Positions 8,662 to 19,745 of a DNA stretch of 64,000 nucleotides are shown one piece after another; the stretch's first letter is position 1; each line of letters opens with the position of its first letter. The notes beneath the pieces were generated by a model, which worked only from the letters and a program-made list of their open reading frames with translations, searched no databases and was not told the origin of the DNA. Source of the stretch: an uncultured Pseudomonadota bacterium (lineage in GTDB: Bacteria; Myxococcota_A; Bradymonadia; Bradymonadales; GCA-2716585). The stretch lies in assembly GCA_937123825.1 (NCBI GenBank), contig CAKZKQ010000782.1, positions 1-64,000 on the forward strand, in the 5' to 3' direction. The position numbers were made by a program, and so were the translations under genes.

Positions 8662-9273
8662 TCACTCGGCCTTCAAACGCATCAGCAGACCATCGACCGG
8701 CAGCACCACAAAGTGATGCGCCCAGCTCTCCAGCTCGCCGGGTGGAATCTCCCAGCGCCCCAGGCAAGTCAGGTGCACAAAGCCATGGACCGCGGCCCCC
8801 AGCTTGAGCGTCTCGGCGAACACATCGTGTTGGCGCAATTGTCCCTGCTTGATGCCTTGACGCAAGATCCCATGGAAGGGCTCAAAAATCCCCTGAAAGC
8901 CAACCTCCAGCTCAGGGTGGCGGCCGTCGGTGTTCAGACGCGGGCCAAAGAGCAGCCCATAGCGTGCGTGATGCTCGACACCAAAGCGGGCGTAACAGAC
9001 CGCCAGCGCCAGCAGCGCCTTGCGCAGCGGCTTGTCGGACACGTCGACCTTGAGCAGTTCGGCCCGCAGCGCGGCCAGAACCTCGGCGCTGAGCGCCGCG
9101 CGGACCCCACGCAGATCCAGAAACTCGCGCGCCACCGCCCGGTGGTTCACGCCCACCTGACGGGCGAGCCCCCTCAAAGTGATCTCAGCGCCCTGCTCTA
9201 CGGACTCAAAGCCGGCCTTGATGACCGCGCGGCGCAGATCACCGTGGTGGTAGGTATCCCTGTTGGTCGTCAC
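8662..9273 (-). CDS. TetR family transcriptional regulator
   Basis: 203 residues from the chosen GTG start at 9273. The N-terminus YHHGDLRRAVIKAGFESVEQ and the following LRGLARQVGVNHRAVAREF form the classic TetR DNA-binding helix-turn-helix. The C-terminal part (about residues 75-190) is the usual helical ligand-binding domain. The frame is open to 9396, but the extra N-terminal residues are unlike the family. It lies upstream of, and co-directional with, the LtrA-Kir gene, and divergent from the SnoaL-like and molybdopterin oxidoreductase genes, so either could be its target. I saw no clear operator palindrome in the divergent gap. Confidence 0.85.
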   Translation of the reverse strand: MTTNRDTYHHGDLRRAVIKAGFESVEQGAEITLRGLARQVGVNHRAVAREFLDLRGVRAALSAEVLAALRAELLKVDVSDKPLRKALLALAVCYARFGVEHHARYGLLFGPRLNTDGRHPELEVGFQGIFEPFHGILRQGIKQGQLRQHDVFAETLKLGAAVHGFVHLTCLGRWEIPPGELESWAHHFVVLPVDGLLMRLKAE

Positions 9274-9563
9274 GCCTGATTTCACCGCTCGCAGGCCATC
9301 GCACACCAACAAACCACCCAAAAGACCGCCGCAGCCGTCCAGGAGAGATTGGTGGGTGTGTCTTGGCGTCACCCCTTCGTTGCCAACCTTCACCATCGCA
9401 CAGCGGCACCGGAGCGAACAACGTCGGGCGTGAAGATCGGGCCATGTCTGCCCATGGTCGGGCGCAGCTCAGTGTAACCACTGTTGACATTGGCGCTGAA
9501 GGGTGCCATTTATCCAGTGGAGACATTGGCGCGATGCAGAACTCAACCTCAGAGGTTCATCCC

Positions 9564-9953
9564 ATGCAAGACACACTGGCCAGGTGGCATCAGGTCGTCG
9601 CCACGCGCGACCTTCAAGCCCTCGATGAGTTGTTGGCGGACGACTGCGTGCTGCACTCCCCGGTGCTGCACACGCCCCAAAAGGGCAAAGCGGTGGTCAA
9701 GATGTATTTGATGGCCGCCTCGGTCGCCATCGCCAACGACTCGTTCCGGTACATCCGCGAGGTCACCACGGGCAACGACATCGTCCTGGAGTTTGAGACG
9801 ACCTTTGATGGTCTCTACATCAACGGCGTGGACATGATCCGCTGCTCGGACGATGGCAAGATCGTGGACTTCAAGGTGATGCTGCGGCCCAAGAAGGCGG
9901 TGGACTTTGTGCATCAGAACATGATGCAGGCGCTGGCGATGTTCAAAGGGTGA
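9564..9953 (+). CDS. SnoaL-like / NTF2-fold protein
   Basis: 129 residues, the typical size for the SnoaL-like NTF2 fold. The pattern is characteristic: an N-terminal helix with WHQVVATRDLQALDELLADDCVLHSPVLHTP, then GKAVVKMYL, then strands with VLEFETTFDGLYINGVDMIRCSDDGKIVDFKVMLRP. These small proteins bind or transform hydrophobic ligands; the substrate cannot be told. The start at 9564 follows AGAGG about 9 nt upstream; an alternative ATG at 9534 adds ten residues. It ends 51 bp before the molybdopterin oxidoreductase gene and is probably co-transcribed with it. Confidence 0.8.
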   Translation: MQDTLARWHQVVATRDLQALDELLADDCVLHSPVLHTPQKGKAVVKMYLMAASVAIANDSFRYIREVTTGNDIVLEFETTFDGLYINGVDMIRCSDDGKIVDFKVMLRPKKAVDFVHQNMMQALAMFKG

Positions 9954-10004
9954 GTGCATTGATCTGTGCGCGCCGCGATCGTCGCACAACAGGAGAGACA
10001 AACC

Positions 10005-12311
10005 ATGGCAAAGCGCGATCAAGGCGTGTGGAAGAAGACCGCATGCATCTTTTGCAGCCTCAACTGCGGTCTGGAGGTTCAGACCGGCGGCAAAGATGGC
10101 CGTGAGATCGTCAAGGTCCGGGGCGACAAGGAGCACCCCAACTCCCAGGGCTACCTCTGCGAGAAGGCCCAGCGCATCAACCATTATCAGAACGCCGGGG
10201 ACCGGCTTCAGTCGCCCATGCGGCGTCGCTCTGATGGCACCTACGAGGCGGTGTCCTGGGGTGTGGCGATCGCCGAGATCGCCGAGCGCTTTGGTCAGAT
10301 CAAGGCCAAATACGGGGGGGACAAGATCCTCTATTACGGCGGCGGCGGCCAGGGCAACCACCTGGGGGGCACCTACGGGGACGCCACGCTCAAGGCCCTG
10401 GGGGTCAAGTACCGCTCCAACGCGCTGGCGCAGGAGAAGACCGGCGAGTTCTGGGTGAATGGGAAAATGCTCGGCGCGGGGGTGCACGGGGATTTTGAGC
10501 ACGCGCAGGTGTCGATCTTCATCGGCAAGAACCCCTGGCAGTCCCACGGCTTTGCCCGAACGCGCGTTGTGCTGCGCGAGATCCAAAAGGATCCCAACCG
10601 CACGATGATCGTCATCGACCCGCGTCGCAGCGAGACCGCGCAGCGGGCCGATGTTCACCTCCAGCTTCGCCCCGGCACCGACGCCTGGTGTCTGGCGGCC
10701 ATCGCCGCCGCCATCGTTCAGGAGGATCTGGTCGCCAGGGGGTGGCTCGACGAGCACACCGACGGCTATCACCTGGTCGAGCCGCTGCTGGCCAGCACCA
10801 ACATCGCCGCCTGCGCCCAGCGCTGCGGCATCGAAGAAGAGGTGCTGCGCGGCGTGGCCCGCACCGTGGCCAAGGCCAAGAGCGTCTCGGTCTTTGAAGA
10901 CCTGGGCATGCAGATGAACCGGGGCTCGACGTTGGGCAGCTACATCCAGCGCCTGATCTGGATCTTGACCGGACACTTTGCGCGCAAGGGTACCAACGGG
11001 GCCTTTGTGCCCTTTTTGTCGCTCAGCGCCGCCAGCAAGGGCAAAGCGGGCGCCAAGAAGGCCTCTGGACCGCGTCGGCGCAAGAAAGTCAGCCCGGTGA
11101 CGGGTTCCAAGATCATCATCGGGCTCATCCCCTGCAACGTCATCCCCGACGAGATCCTCACCGACCACCCCGAACGCTTCCGCGCCATGCTCATCGAGAG
11201 CGGCAACCCGGTCCACTCGCTGGCCGACAGCCAGCGCATGCGCGAGGCCATGGCGGCGTTGGAGTTCTCTGTGGTCATCGACGTGGCCATGACCGAGACC
11301 GCACGTCAGGCCCACTACGTCCTGCCCGCCTCCAGTCAGTTTGAGAAGGCCGAGTGCACCTACTTCAACATGGAGGTGCCCCAGAACGTCTTTCACCTGC
11401 GCCACGCCCTCTTCAAACCCCTCGAAGGGACGCTCCCCGAGGCCGAGATCCACTCGCGGCTGACCATGGCCCTCAAGAAGATCTCCAAGGCCGAGATTGC
11501 CCCGCTGAAGATGGCCGCCAGCAAGGGTTCGCTGGCCCTTGGGTTGGCGCTGGGTCTGCTGATCGCCCGCAAGCGCGACCGCATCAACGACGTGCCCGTC
11601 CTGATTTACCGGGCCCTTGGCCCCACGCTCCCGCCGAGCGCCAAAGAGGCGGCCATCTTGTGGGCCGTCTGCCACCTCTACGCCTGGAACGAGCGCGAGG
11701 CGGCCGCCAACGCCGGCTATGACGGGTGGGCGCCGCTGGCCGCTGAGCGGCTCTTTAAAGACATCGTCGGACGTCGCACCGGGGTCGTTTACGCCAAGCA
11801 GAAGGATCCTTCAGACAGTTGGAGCCGCGTGGGCACCCCCGGCGGGCGGATCCAGTTGGCCATCCCCGAGCTTTTTGCCGCGCTGGTGCGCCTGTCCTAC
11901 GAAGAGCCGCCCCGAGATCGGGATTTCCCCTTTGTGCTCTCGGCAGGGGAACGCCGCTCGGACACGACCAACACAATCCTGCGCGACCCCAGGGCCCGCA
12001 AAAAAGAGACGTCGGCCTCGCTGCGCATCTCGCTGCAGGACGCCGAGATGTTGGGCGTCCTCAGCGGCGATCAAGTCCGTCTGACCACGCGCCGGGGCTC
12101 CTGTGAGGTCCCCGTCGAGCTGTCCACCACCATGCAGCCGGGACACATCTCGCTGCCCAACGGCTTTGGACTCGACTACCAAGGCACCGACGGCACCCGC
12201 TCACTGGGCGTGGCCCCCAATGAGCTGACCCGCACCGAAGACCGGGACCCCATCGCAGGCACCCCCTGGCACAAGCATGTCCCGGCTCGCCTTGAGCGCC
12301 TCTCGCGCTGA
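10005..12311 (+). CDS. Molybdopterin (bis-MGD) oxidoreductase with N-terminal [4Fe-4S] site
   Basis: 768 residues, in the DMSO reductase / formate dehydrogenase superfamily. The N-terminal [4Fe-4S] motif is C14-x2-C17-x3-C21-x30-C52. Typical cofactor-binding stretches follow: DKILYYGGGGQGNH, VSIFIGKNPWQSHG, MIVIDPRRSETAQRADVHLQLRPGTD, and the C-terminal molydopterin-binding domain with HISLPNGFGLDYQG. At the region that usually supplies the Mo ligand I see SNALAQEKTGEFW with no Cys, Sec or Ser in the expected place. A basic insert (about residues 350-365) contains PRRRKK. There is no Tat signal, so it is cytoplasmic. The start at 10005 has AGGAGAG 8 nt upstream. No dedicated electron-transfer subunit is next to it. 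Substrate unknown. Confidence 0.85.
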   Translation: MAKRDQGVWKKTACIFCSLNCGLEVQTGGKDGREIVKVRGDKEHPNSQGYLCEKAQRINHYQNAGDRLQSPMRRRSDGTYEAVSWGVAIAEIAERFGQIKAKYGGDKILYYGGGGQGNHLGGTYGDATLKALGVKYRSNALAQEKTGEFWVNGKMLGAGVHGDFEHAQVSIFIGKNPWQSHGFARTRVVLREIQKDPNRTMIVIDPRRSETAQRADVHLQLRPGTDAWCLAAIAAAIVQEDLVARGWLDEHTDGYHLVEPLLASTNIAACAQRCGIEEEVLRGVARTVAKAKSVSVFEDLGMQMNRGSTLGSYIQRLIWILTGHFARKGTNGAFVPFLSLSAASKGKAGAKKASGPRRRKKVSPVTGSKIIIGLIPCNVIPDEILTDHPERFRAMLIESGNPVHSLADSQRMREAMAALEFSVVIDVAMTETARQAHYVLPASSQFEKAECTYFNMEVPQNVFHLRHALFKPLEGTLPEAEIHSRLTMALKKISKAEIAPLKMAASKGSLALGLALGLLIARKRDRINDVPVLIYRALGPTLPPSAKEAAILWAVCHLYAWNEREAAANAGYDGWAPLAAERLFKDIVGRRTGVVYAKQKDPSDSWSRVGTPGGRIQLAIPELFAALVRLSYEEPPRDRDFPFVLSAGERRSDTTNTILRDPRARKKETSASLRISLQDAEMLGVLSGDQVRLTTRRGSCEVPVELSTTMQPGHISLPNGFGLDYQGTDGTRSLGVAPNELTRTEDRDPIAGTPWHKHVPARLERLSR

Positions 12312-12752
12312 TCCACCCCAGGCCGAAATACACCGCTGGCTCAAACGTTCTGTTCAGCGGCGTCGCACAGGACCAGACACACCAAAGCGCTTTTGGGCGT
12401 CTTGGCGCATCTGTCGTGTGTGCCGTTCTTGGCGCGCAGCCTGGGGCTGTTAGAATGTCCCACATGTGCTGTGCATCGCTCCTGACTGTGATGTGTCACG
12501 ACCCACGACCGGGTTGTCCTGGCATCTGGCGCTTTGGCGGACTTGAATCGCCGAGGCCGGTGTACACATTGAATGGCCGAACCACTTTTGTGGTCTAAGG
12601 GGCAGCGCTTTTCCACATGGGAAGGGGCGCAAGCGCCGACACATAATATGGATTGTGATGGGGCCATCCTGTGGGCAGATGCCCGCGGTGAGGTCATCAA
12701 AATAGACGCGCAGGTCGCCTGCGCGAGCATGCATTGAGGGAGAGGGTCGGAG
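12312..12752. other. Gene-free interval, 441 bp, upstream of clpS-clpA
   Basis: No supported gene on either strand. It contains a small hairpin at 12626-12637 (GGCGC-AA-GCGCC), an A/T-rich ACATAATATGG just after it that could hold a -10 element for clpS, and a perfect inverted repeat at 12707-12725. No convincing -35 or T-tailed terminator was found for the oxidoreductase gene. Confidence 0.5.
12707..12725. promoter_or_regulatory. Inverted repeat in the clpS leader, possible operator or 5'-UTR hairpin
   Basis: CGCGCAGG-TCG-CCTGCGCG is a perfect 8-bp palindrome with a 3-bp spacer. It ends 27 bp before the clpS start, close to the ribosome-binding region. It could be a repressor site or an RNA hairpin that limits clpS translation; the sequence alone does not distinguish these. 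Confidence 0.4.
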
Positions 12753-13070
12753 ATGAGCCGGAAGGAGGAGACCGAAGGCGGCCTGGTTGTTCAGGAAAAG
12801 GCCAAAGCCAAGGTCAAAAAACCGCGCCTGTACAATGTCTACATCCACAACGACGACTACACGACCATGGAGTTTGTCGTGCAGATCCTGGAGACGCTCT
12901 TTCACCACCCTCCAGCAGCGGCAGCACAGATCATGCTATCGATCCACAACAAGGGTCGCGGCGTGGCCGGAACTTACAGCCGTGACATCGCCGAAACCAA
13001 GGCGATGCAAGCCACACAACGGGCTCGTCAGCAAGGTCACCCTCTGAAGGTGACCGTCGAGCCTGCCTAA
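12753..13070 (+). CDS. clpS: ATP-dependent Clp protease adaptor ClpS
   Basis: 105 residues. The core matches Clp[57 protein letters not shown]. ClpS binds the ClpA N-domain and delivers N-end-rule substrates; the NDD (residues about 33-35) and the following hydrophobic groove residues are the N-degron binding elements of the family. A disordered Lys/Glu-rich N-terminal stretch of about 25 residues precedes the fold, as is usual. The start at 12753 follows a GGGAGAGGGTCGGAG purine run. It is 22 bp upstream of clpA, the classic clpS-clpA operon. Confidence 0.95.
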   Translation: MSRKEETEGGLVVQEKAKAKVKKPRLYNVYIHNDDYTTMEFVVQILETLFHHPPAAAAQIMLSIHNKGRGVAGTYSRDIAETKAMQATQRARQQGHPLKVTVEPA

Positions 13071-13092
13071 CCCACCCACGGGGGCACCAAGC

Positions 13093-15375
<2,283 letters not shown>

Positions 15376-15405
15376 AACCAAATTCTCAATAGTACGCATT
15401 GAAGG

Positions 15406-15441
15406 GCGCCCGCGAGAAAAACTTCTCCTGGGCGCTTTTTT
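15406..15441 (+). terminator. Rho-independent terminator of clpS-clpA
   Basis: GCGCCC (15406-15411) pairs with GGGCGC (15430-15435); inside this, GAGAA pairs with TTCTC. A run of six T follows directly. It is 30 bp after the clpA stop. Confidence 0.88.
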
Positions 15442-15521
15442 GTTGCCCAAAACAAAGCGCCGCCGCCTCCAACCAAGCGACACCCCTGCCGAGTCAGGGG
15501 AAAACGCATCGGAGGTTTGCT

Positions 15522-17612
15522 TTGAAACGATATACCGTCCTGGCGCCGCTTTGTGCGGCGCTGGCGCTCATCACCATAGGATGTCAAGAGGCCAAAGAGG
15601 CCACCGTCGTCCAGGTGCCCACGCCCCCTGAAGATCCCCCCGAGCGCGACGTGCAGGACCCCACGCCGCAGTTGCGCCGTTTGACCCAGCTTGAGTTCAC
15701 CCGCAGCCTCCAGCACGCGCTGGGGCCGGTCGTCCTTGAGGGCCTTGAGCCGGACCTGAGCCGCGCCGGGCTGGCCCGCGTGGGTGCCCGCGAGGTCACC
15801 ACCTCGCTCAGCGGCGTCGAGCGCTACAATCTGCTCATCGAAGAGGCCGTCGAGGCGGTCTTCAGCAACGAACGTCGCCGCAGCGCCCTGCTGAACTGCG
15901 ACGTCTCCCAACACGGCCAGCAAATCTGCGTGGACGCCTTCATCGCCGCGCTTGGCCAGCGCGCCTGGCGCCGCCCGCTGACCGCCAGCGAAACCGAGCG
16001 CTACCAGGGCCTCCACAGCACCTGTCTGGCGTCCACCGGCAACTACAACGAGTCCATGCGCTGCCTGACGCTGGGCCTGCTCCAATCCCCCTACTTCCTC
16101 TACCGCATCGAGGTCGCCGACGACGACGGCCTCTACCGGGACTATGCCATGGCCTCGCGCCTGAGCTACTTCCTGTGGAGCGCGCCACCCGACACCGAAC
16201 TGCTGCGCGCCGCCACCGCCGGAGAACTCAACAACGCCGAGGGTGTGCGCAGCCAGGCCACGCGCATGATGGCCGATCCAAAGGCGCGCCAGGGCCTGGC
16301 GACCTTTGTCGATGAATGGTTCCGCCTCGACCAGCTCGACCGCCTGGAGCGCGACATCCTGGCCGCCTCGGACGAAAACGTGCAGTTCGCCCTGGGCCGC
16401 GAAGGCAAGCTCCAGCCCTGGCTCCAATGGATGGCCTTTGCCGCGCGCGAGGAGCTGCGCCGCATGGTCGTCGGCCATGTCTTTGACGACGACGCCGACT
16501 ACCTCGACCTGCTGACCACCGACAAAACCTACGTCGACACCCACATGAAGGCTTTCTACGAGCTGGACGACGAAGAAGAACCCGGCGCCATCGGCACCGA
16601 ACCCGACCGCGAAGACGGCGAAAAGATCGTCGCTGACGGCCCCCCAGACGCCATGGGCTTCATGCCCGCGCGCCATGCCCCTGACAGCCCGCGCCGAGGC
16701 ATCATGGGCACCATGGCCTTCCTCTCACAACTGGGCAAACAAAACGAAACCTCCCCCACGCGCCGGGGCCTCTACATCATGGAGCGCATTCTCTGCATGG
16801 AGATCGGCGCCCCGCCCGACGAGATCGACATCTGCGAGCGCCCCGACGGCGTCTCGCGCCGCGCCTCCATCGAAGAGCACCACCTGTGCGCCTCGTCCTG
16901 CAAAGGCTGCCACAGCCAGATGGACCCGCTGGGCTTCGCGCTCGACAACTTTGACACCATCGGCCGCTACCGCCAGATCGACGACTGGGGCTTTGACCTC
17001 GACACCTCTGTGACCTGGCGCTACCTCAGCCGCGACGGCGGCTCCGACACCGCCCAATTCGACAGCCTGCGCTCCATGGCCGAGACCTTCCGCGACCTGC
17101 CCGAGGCCACCGACTGCGTCACCCGACAAATCTACCGCTACGCCACCGGCCACCACGAATCCGACGAGGCCGTCATCGCCGAACTCACCGAGACCTTCAA
17201 CGCCCAGGGCCGACGCCTCAAGGGCTTCATGATCCACTTTGTCGGCACCGAAGCCTTCCGCAAAACCCCCGACACCCCCGACGAAGGCGGCGCCCCCACC
17301 CTGCGCAAGGTCTACGCCGAGGTCTTCGCCCCGCGCTGCGCCGCCTGCCACGTCGGACCCGCACTCGGCGGCCTCGACCTCACCCTCGACGACGGGCTGC
17401 TCGGACGCCTCACCGGCCCCAGCGCAACCGACACCGACATGCCCTGCAACACCGCCGGAGACACCCAGCGCAGCTACCTCTGGCACAAAGTCCACGGCAC
17501 CTTCAACGACGTCGAAGGCGGCGGCGGCGAGCCCATGCCCCCCAATCAACCCCTCAACGACACTGAACGCGAACTGCTTCGCCAATGGATCCTGGGAGGA
17601 CTTCAGCCATGA
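15522..17612 (+). CDS. DUF1592/DUF1588/DUF1585 lipoprotein with two CxxCH motifs (planctomycete-cytochrome type)
   Basis: 696 residues from a TTG start at 15522. That start is supported by GGAGG six bases upstream (15511-15515) and by the signal peptide MKRYTVLAPLCAALALITIGC that begins there and ends in a lipobox. Domain order: DUF1587-like (LRRLTQLEFTRSLQHALG), DUF1595 (QRAWRRPLTASETERYQGL), DUF1592 (SPYFLYRIEV, ASRLSYFLWSAPPDTELL), DUF1588 (RRGIMGTMAFLSQLGKQNE, MERILCMEIG) and DUF1585. CKGCHSQMDPLG and CAACHVGP each carry a CxxCH covalent-haem motif. These proteins are found in pairs with DUF1552 proteins and may form an extracytoplasmic redox complex; the substrate is not established. Its stop overlaps the next start (ATGA). 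Confidence 0.88.
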   Translation: MKRYTVLAPLCAALALITIGCQEAKEATVVQVPTPPEDPPERDVQDPTPQLRRLTQLEFTRSLQHALGPVVLEGLEPDLSRAGLARVGAREVTTSLSGVERYNLLIEEAVEAVFSNERRRSALLNCDVSQHGQQICVDAFIAALGQRAWRRPLTASETERYQGLHSTCLASTGNYNESMRCLTLGLLQSPYFLYRIEVADDDGLYRDYAMASRLSYFLWSAPPDTELLRAATAGELNNAEGVRSQATRMMADPKARQGLATFVDEWFRLDQLDRLERDILAASDENVQFALGREGKLQPWLQWMAFAAREELRRMVVGHVFDDDADYLDLLTTDKTYVDTHMKAFYELDDEEEPGAIGTEPDREDGEKIVADGPPDAMGFMPARHAPDSPRRGIMGTMAFLSQLGKQNETSPTRRGLYIMERILCMEIGAPPDEIDICERPDGVSRRASIEEHHLCASSCKGCHSQMDPLGFALDNFDTIGRYRQIDDWGFDLDTSVTWRYLSRDGGSDTAQFDSLRSMAETFRDLPEATDCVTRQIYRYATGHHESDEAVIAELTETFNAQGRRLKGFMIHFVGTEAFRKTPDTPDEGGAPTLRKVYAEVFAPRCAACHVGPALGGLDLTLDDGLLGRLTGPSATDTDMPCNTAGDTQRSYLWHKVHGTFNDVEGGGGEPMPPNQPLNDTERELLRQWILGGLQP

Positions 17613-18940
17613 CCCACATCAACCGCCGACGCTTCCTCGCCGGTATCCTCGCAGGCGGCGCATCACTCATGCTTCCCCTTCCTCGCCTCATCCAGGATCT
17701 GAACAACAACGGCACCGCGTTTGCCGACGGCAACCCCCTGCCCAAGCGCTTTGGGATGTGGTTCTTTGGCAACGGCGTGGACCCCGAAAAATGGCACCCC
17801 GCAGGCAACGGCGGCGTCGATGACCAATGGTCCCTGACCCCGCAACTGGCCCCCCTGGCCGCCTACAAGTCGCACTTGACCGTCCTGAGCAACTTCGAGG
17901 TCAAAATGGGCGACGCCCACGTCGGCGGCTCCGCTGGCGTCACCACCGGCGCACCACCCGATGAGTTCGGCTCCGCCAGACTCCCCTCCATCGACCAGGT
18001 CGTCGCCAACATGGTCGGCGGACAAACACCGCTGCGCTCCCTTGAGGTCGGCCTCTCCAAGGCCACCCCCGCTGGCGACCAGCCCGTCCTCCACGCCATC
18101 TCTCACAGCGGCAAAGCCGCCCCCAACTACCCCGAGTACAACCCCCACAAGCTCTTCTCGCGCCTCTTCGGCGTCAGCTCCGCACCCCCCGAACTGCGCG
18201 ACGCTCGCCGCAGCGTCCTTGACACCGTCCTCGAAGACTTCAAACGCCTCGAGCGCAACGTCGGCGCAGAAGACCGCAGCCGCCTCCAAGCACACGCCGA
18301 AGGCATCCGCGCACTCGAAACGCGCCTGGCCGGTGCCCCCAACAGCTGCGGCATCATCACACCGCCCGGCGCCGACGTTCAGGAAGACACCCGCGAAGAA
18401 GCCCCCGCGCTGCTCAACGACGCCATGGGACGCATGATGGCCCTGGCCATGGCCTGCGACCTCACCAACGTCTTCAGCTACGCCTTCACCCTCCCCGCCG
18501 GCCACGTCTACTACCGACACCTGGGCGACAACTTCAACCGCTCCTTCCACGAAGACATCGTCCACTTGGTCGACGCCCTCCCCGACGGCTACGGCATGGT
18601 CTCCCAAGGCGTCATCTACGCCATGGAGAGCCTGGCCAACATGCTCGGACACCTCTCCAGCACACCCGCCGCCGGAGGCGGCAGCCTCCTGGACGACATC
18701 TGCCTGCTGTGCACCAGCGAAGTCGCCTACGGCTGGACCCACGAAATGCACGACCACCCCATACTCCTGCTTGGCAAAGCCAACGGCCGCCTGCGCGGCA
18801 ACATGCACCACGTCGGCTCCGAACGTCAGAACTACAGCAACGTCTTGATGGAGGTCGCCAACATCATGGGCGCCCAGGTGGACTCCTACGGCCTCGATGA
18901 AGGCCAAGCCAACAGCGGCGTCAGCGAGGTGCGGGCATGA
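17609..18940 (+). CDS. Tat-exported DUF1552 protein
   Basis: 443 residues. The N-terminus has a twin-arginine signal (NRRRFLAGILAGGASLMLP), so a folded, probably cofactor-containing protein is exported. The body matches DUF1552: PKRFGMWFFGNGVDPEKWHP near the start, MDDQWSLTPQLAPLAAYKSHLTVLSNF-type text, and later GRMMALAMACDLTNVFSY and LLDDICLLCTSEV. DUF1552 proteins are usual partners of DUF1592 proteins. The ATG at 17609 overlaps the upstream stop, and its own stop overlaps the start of the poly-Asp lipoprotein, so all three are translationally coupled. Biochemical function is not known. Confidence 0.88.
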   Translation: MTHINRRRFLAGILAGGASLMLPLPRLIQDLNNNGTAFADGNPLPKRFGMWFFGNGVDPEKWHPAGNGGVDDQWSLTPQLAPLAAYKSHLTVLSNFEVKMGDAHVGGSAGVTTGAPPDEFGSARLPSIDQVVANMVGGQTPLRSLEVGLSKATPAGDQPVLHAISHSGKAAPNYPEYNPHKLFSRLFGVSSAPPELRDARRSVLDTVLEDFKRLERNVGAEDRSRLQAHAEGIRALETRLAGAPNSCGIITPPGADVQEDTREEAPALLNDAMGRMMALAMACDLTNVFSYAFTLPAGHVYYRHLGDNFNRSFHEDIVHLVDALPDGYGMVSQGVIYAMESLANMLGHLSSTPAAGGGSLLDDICLLCTSEVAYGWTHEMHDHPILLLGKANGRLRGNMHHVGSERQNYSNVLMEVANIMGAQVDSYGLDEGQANSGVSEVRA

Positions 18941-19518
18941 ACACAAAGACTCTGTGGGCAGCGCTGGGCTGGCTTGTTGTGGTGGGGCTGGCGGGCTGCG
19001 TCGAGCAGCCCGGGGGTGCGGTGGAGTACGTCAATGGGCCGGTGCAAACCGAAGCCCCCCAGGTCCAGGGCGCCTGCTGCACACTCAGCGGCTGCTCAGA
19101 GATGGGCCAGTTGGAGTGCTCCCAGGACATCGGCGGCCTCTGGGCCGACGCCGCCGCCTGCGGCGCCGTTGAATGTGACCTCCTGCTGGGCAACATCCCC
19201 ATCTCGGACATCGACCCCGAAGATGACGACGACGATGACGACGATGATGATGACGATGACGACGATGATGACGGCGATGACGACGATGAGAGCCCCTGCG
19301 AGGAACTCTTCATCTGCATCGAAGACGACTGCGAAGAGGGCGACGAAGACTGTCTGGCCGGATGCGTAGAGGAGGCCGATGACGAAGAGAGCGCCGAAGC
19401 GGTCGGGGCCTTCTTTGAGTGCTATTGGTCCAGCGGCTGCGACCTGGATGACGACGAGTGCGTCGATGAGACATGCACCGACGAGGTCGAATGGCTCGAT
19501 GAGGTGTGCTGGGATTGA
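18937..19518 (+). CDS. Acidic Cys-rich lipoprotein with a poly-Asp tract
   Basis: 193 residues. Signal peptide with lipobox LAGC (Cys about residue 21). A Cys cluster (GACCTLSGCSEMGQLECS) precedes a tract of about 23 nearly uninterrupted Asp residues (about 90-113). A second Cys/Asp/Glu-rich part follows (CEELFICIEDDCEEGDEDCLAGCVEEADDEE). It could bind Ca2+ or other cations outside the cell. The tract is encoded by a GAT/GAC microsatellite (about 19220-19290) that may vary in length. It is the third gene of the coupled DUF1592-DUF1552 operon. I do not recognise a family. Confidence 0.75.
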   Translation: MNTKTLWAALGWLVVVGLAGCVEQPGGAVEYVNGPVQTEAPQVQGACCTLSGCSEMGQLECSQDIGGLWADAAACGAVECDLLLGNIPISDIDPEDDDDDDDDDDDDDDDDDGDDDDESPCEELFICIEDDCEEGDEDCLAGCVEEADDEESAEAVGAFFECYWSSGCDLDDDECVDETCTDEVEWLDEVCWD

Positions 19519-19638
19519 TCCCAACCCACCCATGCAGGGGCAGGCTCAAGACAACCCGCTTATCTGCCCCAAAAAAGGCCCATCAAAGACAACCCAAGCC
19601 CACAACACACGGCAGGTTTTAAAGAATCGACGCCGGGG

Positions 19639-19661
19639 TGTTGCTCGCCACGAACCAGGCT
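19639..19661 (+). repeat. Degenerate fragment of the dispersed intergenic element
   Basis: GTTGCTCGCCACGAACCA matches the middle of the element at 2681-2737 (ATTGCTCGCCACAAACCA) but neither flank. It lies in the 227-bp gap between two convergent genes, which otherwise shows nothing I can name. Confidence 0.35.
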
Positions 19662-19745
19662 CTGCGGGCATCACTCCGGCGTCTTTGTCTCTGCCCTGCC
19701 TGAGTCCAAGAACGCCCTGACCAGCGTGGGGACAGCGCCAAAGAC

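Noticed and set aside
9549-11675. 708-residue minus-strand ORF opposite the SnoaL-like and molybdopterin genes
   Set aside because: Antisense to a protein with an intact [4Fe-4S] motif; it crosses two genes and an intergenic gap with no domain of its own.
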